Assembly: GCA_910584215.1 (NCBI GenBank) | Contig: CAJTYI010000029.1 | Span: forward strand, 1 to 32,592 | Length of the DNA: 32,592 bases | Source of the DNA: an uncultured Roseburia sp. | GTDB taxonomy: Bacteria; Bacillota; Clostridia; Lachnospirales; Lachnospiraceae | Direction of reading: 5' to 3' | Part shown: one piece after another, positions 30,406 through 32,592 of the stretch | Layout: every line of letters begins with the position of its first letter | Numbering within the stretch: the stretch's first letter is position 1 | Notes under the pieces: generated by a model | What the model saw: only the letters and a program-made list of their open reading frames with translations | Databases searched by the model: none | What the model was told of the DNA's origin: nothing | Program-made: the position numbers and the translations under genes

Positions 30406-31836
30406 TTGAAAAAGGGACAAATACTGGAGGGGAAGGTAGATCATGTAGATTTTCCCAACAAGGGAGTTGTGTTTGCGGAGGATGGGACGCCTGTCGTGGT
30501 GAAGAATACCATTCCCGGTCAAAGCGTGCGTGTTTCGGTCAATAAGGCCAGAAAGGGAAAATGTGAGGGAAGACTGCTGGATATACTGGAACAGTCGCCG
30601 TTGCAGTTAGAGCGGTCGGCCTGTCGCTATGACGGAATCTGCGGCGGCTGTAATTATCAGAGTCTGCCGTATGAGAAACAGCTGGCGCTCAAAGAAGAGC
30701 AGGTAAAAAAGTTATTGGACGATGCGATTCTGCCGGAAAACAGGACGTATGAATACTGGGGCATCAAAGAGAGCCCAAGAAAGAATGAATACCGCAACAA
30801 GATGGAGTTTTCATTTGGAGATGAGTATAAGGACGGCCCACTGGCGCTGGGGATGCACAGGCGGAACAGTTTTTATGATGTGGTGAGTGTGCCGGACTGT
30901 CAGATTGTTGACGGCGATTTTCGGACCATCCTGCGTTCCACACTGGCATTTTTTCAGGAAAAGGAGACGTCATATTATCATAAACAGCGACACACGGGTT
31001 ATCTGCGCCATCTTCTGGTGCGCAAAGCGGTAAAGACGGGGGACATTCTCGTTGATTTGGTAACTACTACACAATTGTGCGACATCGGGCATGATGGCGG
31101 CACTTCTCAATATACCGCCGATGATGAGCGTCAACTTTTGCAGGGCTGGTGTGAAGTTCTCTTGGCGCAGCGATATGAGGGCAGGCTGATCGGCATACTG
31201 CATACGAAGAATGACAGTGTGGCAGATGCGATCTGTGATCAGGGGACGGATATCTTGCAGGGACAGGATTTTTTCTTTGAGGAATTGTTGGGTTTGCGGT
31301 TTAAAATTACACCGTTCTCCTTTTTTCAGACAAATTCGCTGGGGGCGGAAGTGCTTTACGACACAGTCAGACAGTTTGTCGGAGAAGCTTTAACGGGCCA
31401 GAACGTGGTGTTTGATCTTTATTCCGGCACAGGGACGATCGCGCAGATGCTTGCACTCGTGGCAAAAAAAGTAGTCGGTGTCGAGATTGTGGAGGAAGCC
31501 GTGGAGGCGGCGAAAGCAAATGCTGTCTTAAATGGGCTGCATAATTGTGAATTTATCTGCGGTGACGTGCTGAAGGTGATCGATACCCTTACTGACAGGC
31601 CGGATTATATTGTGCTCGATCCGCCCCGCGACGGTATTCATCCCAAAGCATTGGGGAAAATTATACACTATCAGGTGCCCCATATGATCTATATTTCCTG
31701 TAAACCCAGCAGTCTTGCGAGAGATTTGGAGGCGTTGCAGGCAGGGGGGTATGTGGTGGAAAAAATGTGTATGGTTGATATGTTTCCGGGGACGGTGCAT
31801 GTGGAGACTGTGTGTTTCATGTCTCTTAAAATATAA
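30406..31836 (+). CDS. rlmD: 23S rRNA (uracil-C5)-methyltransferase, RlmD/RlmCD (RumA) type
   Basis: This enzyme methylates C5 of uridines in 23S rRNA using S-adenosylmethionine. It has 476 residues. An N-terminal TRAM RNA-binding domain (1-62) is followed by an iron-sulfur cluster motif (CRYDGICGGCNYQ, with a fourth cysteine in VPDCQIVDG). The methyltransferase domain has DLYSGTGTIAQML, LDPPRDGI, and the catalytic cysteine in YISCKPSSLARDL. The start is TTG 30406, placed by GGAGGAG at 30392-30398. In Firmicutes one such enzyme often modifies both U747 and U1939 (RlmCD), which cannot be distinguished here. A hairpin follows the gene. Confidence 0.93.
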   Translation: MKKGQILEGKVDHVDFPNKGVVFAEDGTPVVVKNTIPGQSVRVSVNKARKGKCEGRLLDILEQSPLQLERSACRYDGICGGCNYQSLPYEKQLALKEEQVKKLLDDAILPENRTYEYWGIKESPRKNEYRNKMEFSFGDEYKDGPLALGMHRRNSFYDVVSVPDCQIVDGDFRTILRSTLAFFQEKETSYYHKQRHTGYLRHLLVRKAVKTGDILVDLVTTTQLCDIGHDGGTSQYTADDERQLLQGWCEVLLAQRYEGRLIGILHTKNDSVADAICDQGTDILQGQDFFFEELLGLRFKITPFSFFQTNSLGAEVLYDTVRQFVGEALTGQNVVFDLYSGTGTIAQMLALVAKKVVGVEIVEEAVEAAKANAVLNGLHNCEFICGDVLKVIDTLTDRPDYIVLDPPRDGIHPKALGKIIHYQVPHMIYISCKPSSLARDLEALQAGGYVVEKMCMVDMFPGTVHVETVCFMSLKI

Positions 31837-31882
31837 GGTTTTCGACCGTTTTTGTACAATAAAAATGTTGTTTTGTCCTCCA

Positions 31883-31913
31883 TTTGTCCACGGTGATTAT
31901 CGCCGTGGACAAA
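31883..31913. terminator. Hairpin between the convergent rlmD and integrase genes
   Basis: TTTGTCCACGG (31883-31893) pairs perfectly with CCGTGGACAAA (31903-31913), and the loop can pair further. The T-rich ends of the stem lie on both strands, so it can serve as a bidirectional terminator. It is also a candidate for part of an attachment site. Confidence 0.6.
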
Positions 31914-31915
31914 AT

Positions 31916-32592
31916 TTATACTGCAGACGCGGCTCTTTCAAATATTTCGACGCTCTGGTTTTTCATATCTTCCGTGTCATGCGCATATGTTTGTAGTGTT
32001 GTTCCGATATTAGAGTGCCCAAGCCGCATCTGCACGTCCTTAATGTTTGCCCCACCCTCTACCAGCATGGTGGCGTGAGTGTGCCGGAGGGAGTGATAGT
32101 CGAAGTCAATGTGCAGCTCTTTGTGTATAACGCGTGCGCAGTATTTAAAAGAATCTGTGCTGATATACTCCCCGTTTTCCCGGATGCATATAAGATTCAC
32201 TTTTTCGAGTGGGGATTTCAGCGTCGATTCCCCGGGCATAATTCGATAGATAGTATCTCCCTTTTCGTCCTTTTCCGGCGAAAGATAATGCTCGGTGTAA
32301 TATTCCCCGTACTGCATCCGGTTTGCCTCCTGCCTGTGCTTTTCTTTTTCTAAAGCATCGTCCAGGGTTTTCCCTATTTTGATAGTCCGCACAGAGCTTC
32401 TTGTCTTGGGTGCCGAAAAGTACCATGCGGATTTTTGTTCCTTTTTCCCTCGTATTATATAGTAGTAGTGTTTATAGTCCCTCTCCAAGGACTGTATGCT
32501 ATACTGTTTGGAGATGCTGTGGATTGGTTGTTTTTTCCTACCACCTGATGGTTTAAGAAAGGCTACAACCACAGTCTCTTTGTATAGTTGTT
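31916..32592 (-). CDS. Tyrosine recombinase (integrase), C-terminal part; 5' end beyond the window
   Basis: The minus-strand frame is open to the right edge (upstream residues read QLYKET), so only about the last 225 residues are present. The segment SAWYFSAPKTRSSVRTIKIG is typical of Tn916/phage-type integrases. The catalytic H-x-x-R is in YHSLRHTHATMLVEGG, the next conserved histidine in RLGHSNIGTT, and the nucleophile tyrosine in LQTYAHDT. The first catalytic arginine box should lie beyond the window. The gene points toward rlmD and its stop is just after the hairpin, suggesting the left border of an integrated element or prophage to the right. Confidence 0.9.
   Translation of the reverse strand, partial: QLYKETVVVAFLKPSGGRKKQPIHSISKQYSIQSLERDYKHYYYIIRGKKEQKSAWYFSAPKTRSSVRTIKIGKTLDDALEKEKHRQEANRMQYGEYYTEHYLSPEKDEKGDTIYRIMPGESTLKSPLEKVNLICIRENGEYISTDSFKYCARVIHKELHIDFDYHSLRHTHATMLVEGGANIKDVQMRLGHSNIGTTLQTYAHDTEDMKNQSVEIFERAASAV

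Overview
The window reads as a chromosomal segment from a Clostridia-class Firmicute, most likely a Lachnospiraceae member. This is inferred from the gene content and order (secG-rnr-smpB-ssrA, CheV, orphan hisHF, GGDEF/EAL proteins), strong AGGAGG ribosome sites with several TTG/GTG starts, sigma-A type promoters, moderate GC, and a tmRNA gene without an encoded CCA. No database search was possible, so the taxonomy is an inference. Nearly all genes lie on the + strand. The exceptions are a Cof-type phosphatase and a partial integrase.

Layout. 1-5.7 kb: the 3' part of a DegV-type fatty-acid-binding protein, folC, an MBOAT acyltransferase paired with a membrane-anchored SGNH protein (a surface polymer O-acylation module), and an enolase with an unusual cysteine-rich insert. 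5.7-9.5 kb: the translation and RNA quality-control block secG, rnr (RNase R), smpB and ssrA (tmRNA). 9.5-10.7 kb: an EcsC-like protein, then a promoter-to-terminator unit of about 155 nt that looks like an untranslated RNA or an attenuated leader. 10.7-21.2 kb: a signalling region with an EAL protein carrying a degenerate GGDEF and PAS-like regions, a TPR-GGDEF protein, a single-span membrane protein, an OmpR-type regulator and its histidine kinase, a lipoprotein, CheV, and a membrane protein with extreme acidic and lysine-rich tracts. 21.2-25.6 kb: hisH, hisF, ung, a FliD-C-like protein behind a structured leader, and mnmA. 25.6-29.5 kb: a convergent Cof-type phosphatase, a 24-bp tandem repeat array abutting a near-consensus promoter, and a short cobalamin-dependent metH. 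29.5-32.6 kb: a small acidic membrane protein, a MITE-like inverted-repeat element, rlmD, and a tyrosine recombinase running off the right edge, probably the border of an integrated element.

How the genes fit together. SmpB and tmRNA rescue stalled ribosomes, and RNase R is known to degrade the mRNAs involved. The EAL and GGDEF proteins probably turn over and make cyclic-di-GMP respectively, next to a two-component system and a CheV coupling protein, which suggests a surface or motility signalling cluster. HisH and HisF form one enzyme. The window also holds several small repeat structures: the 24-bp array, two cases of gene-3'-end duplication, the MITE-like element, and a cluster of ACGAAAAT motifs.
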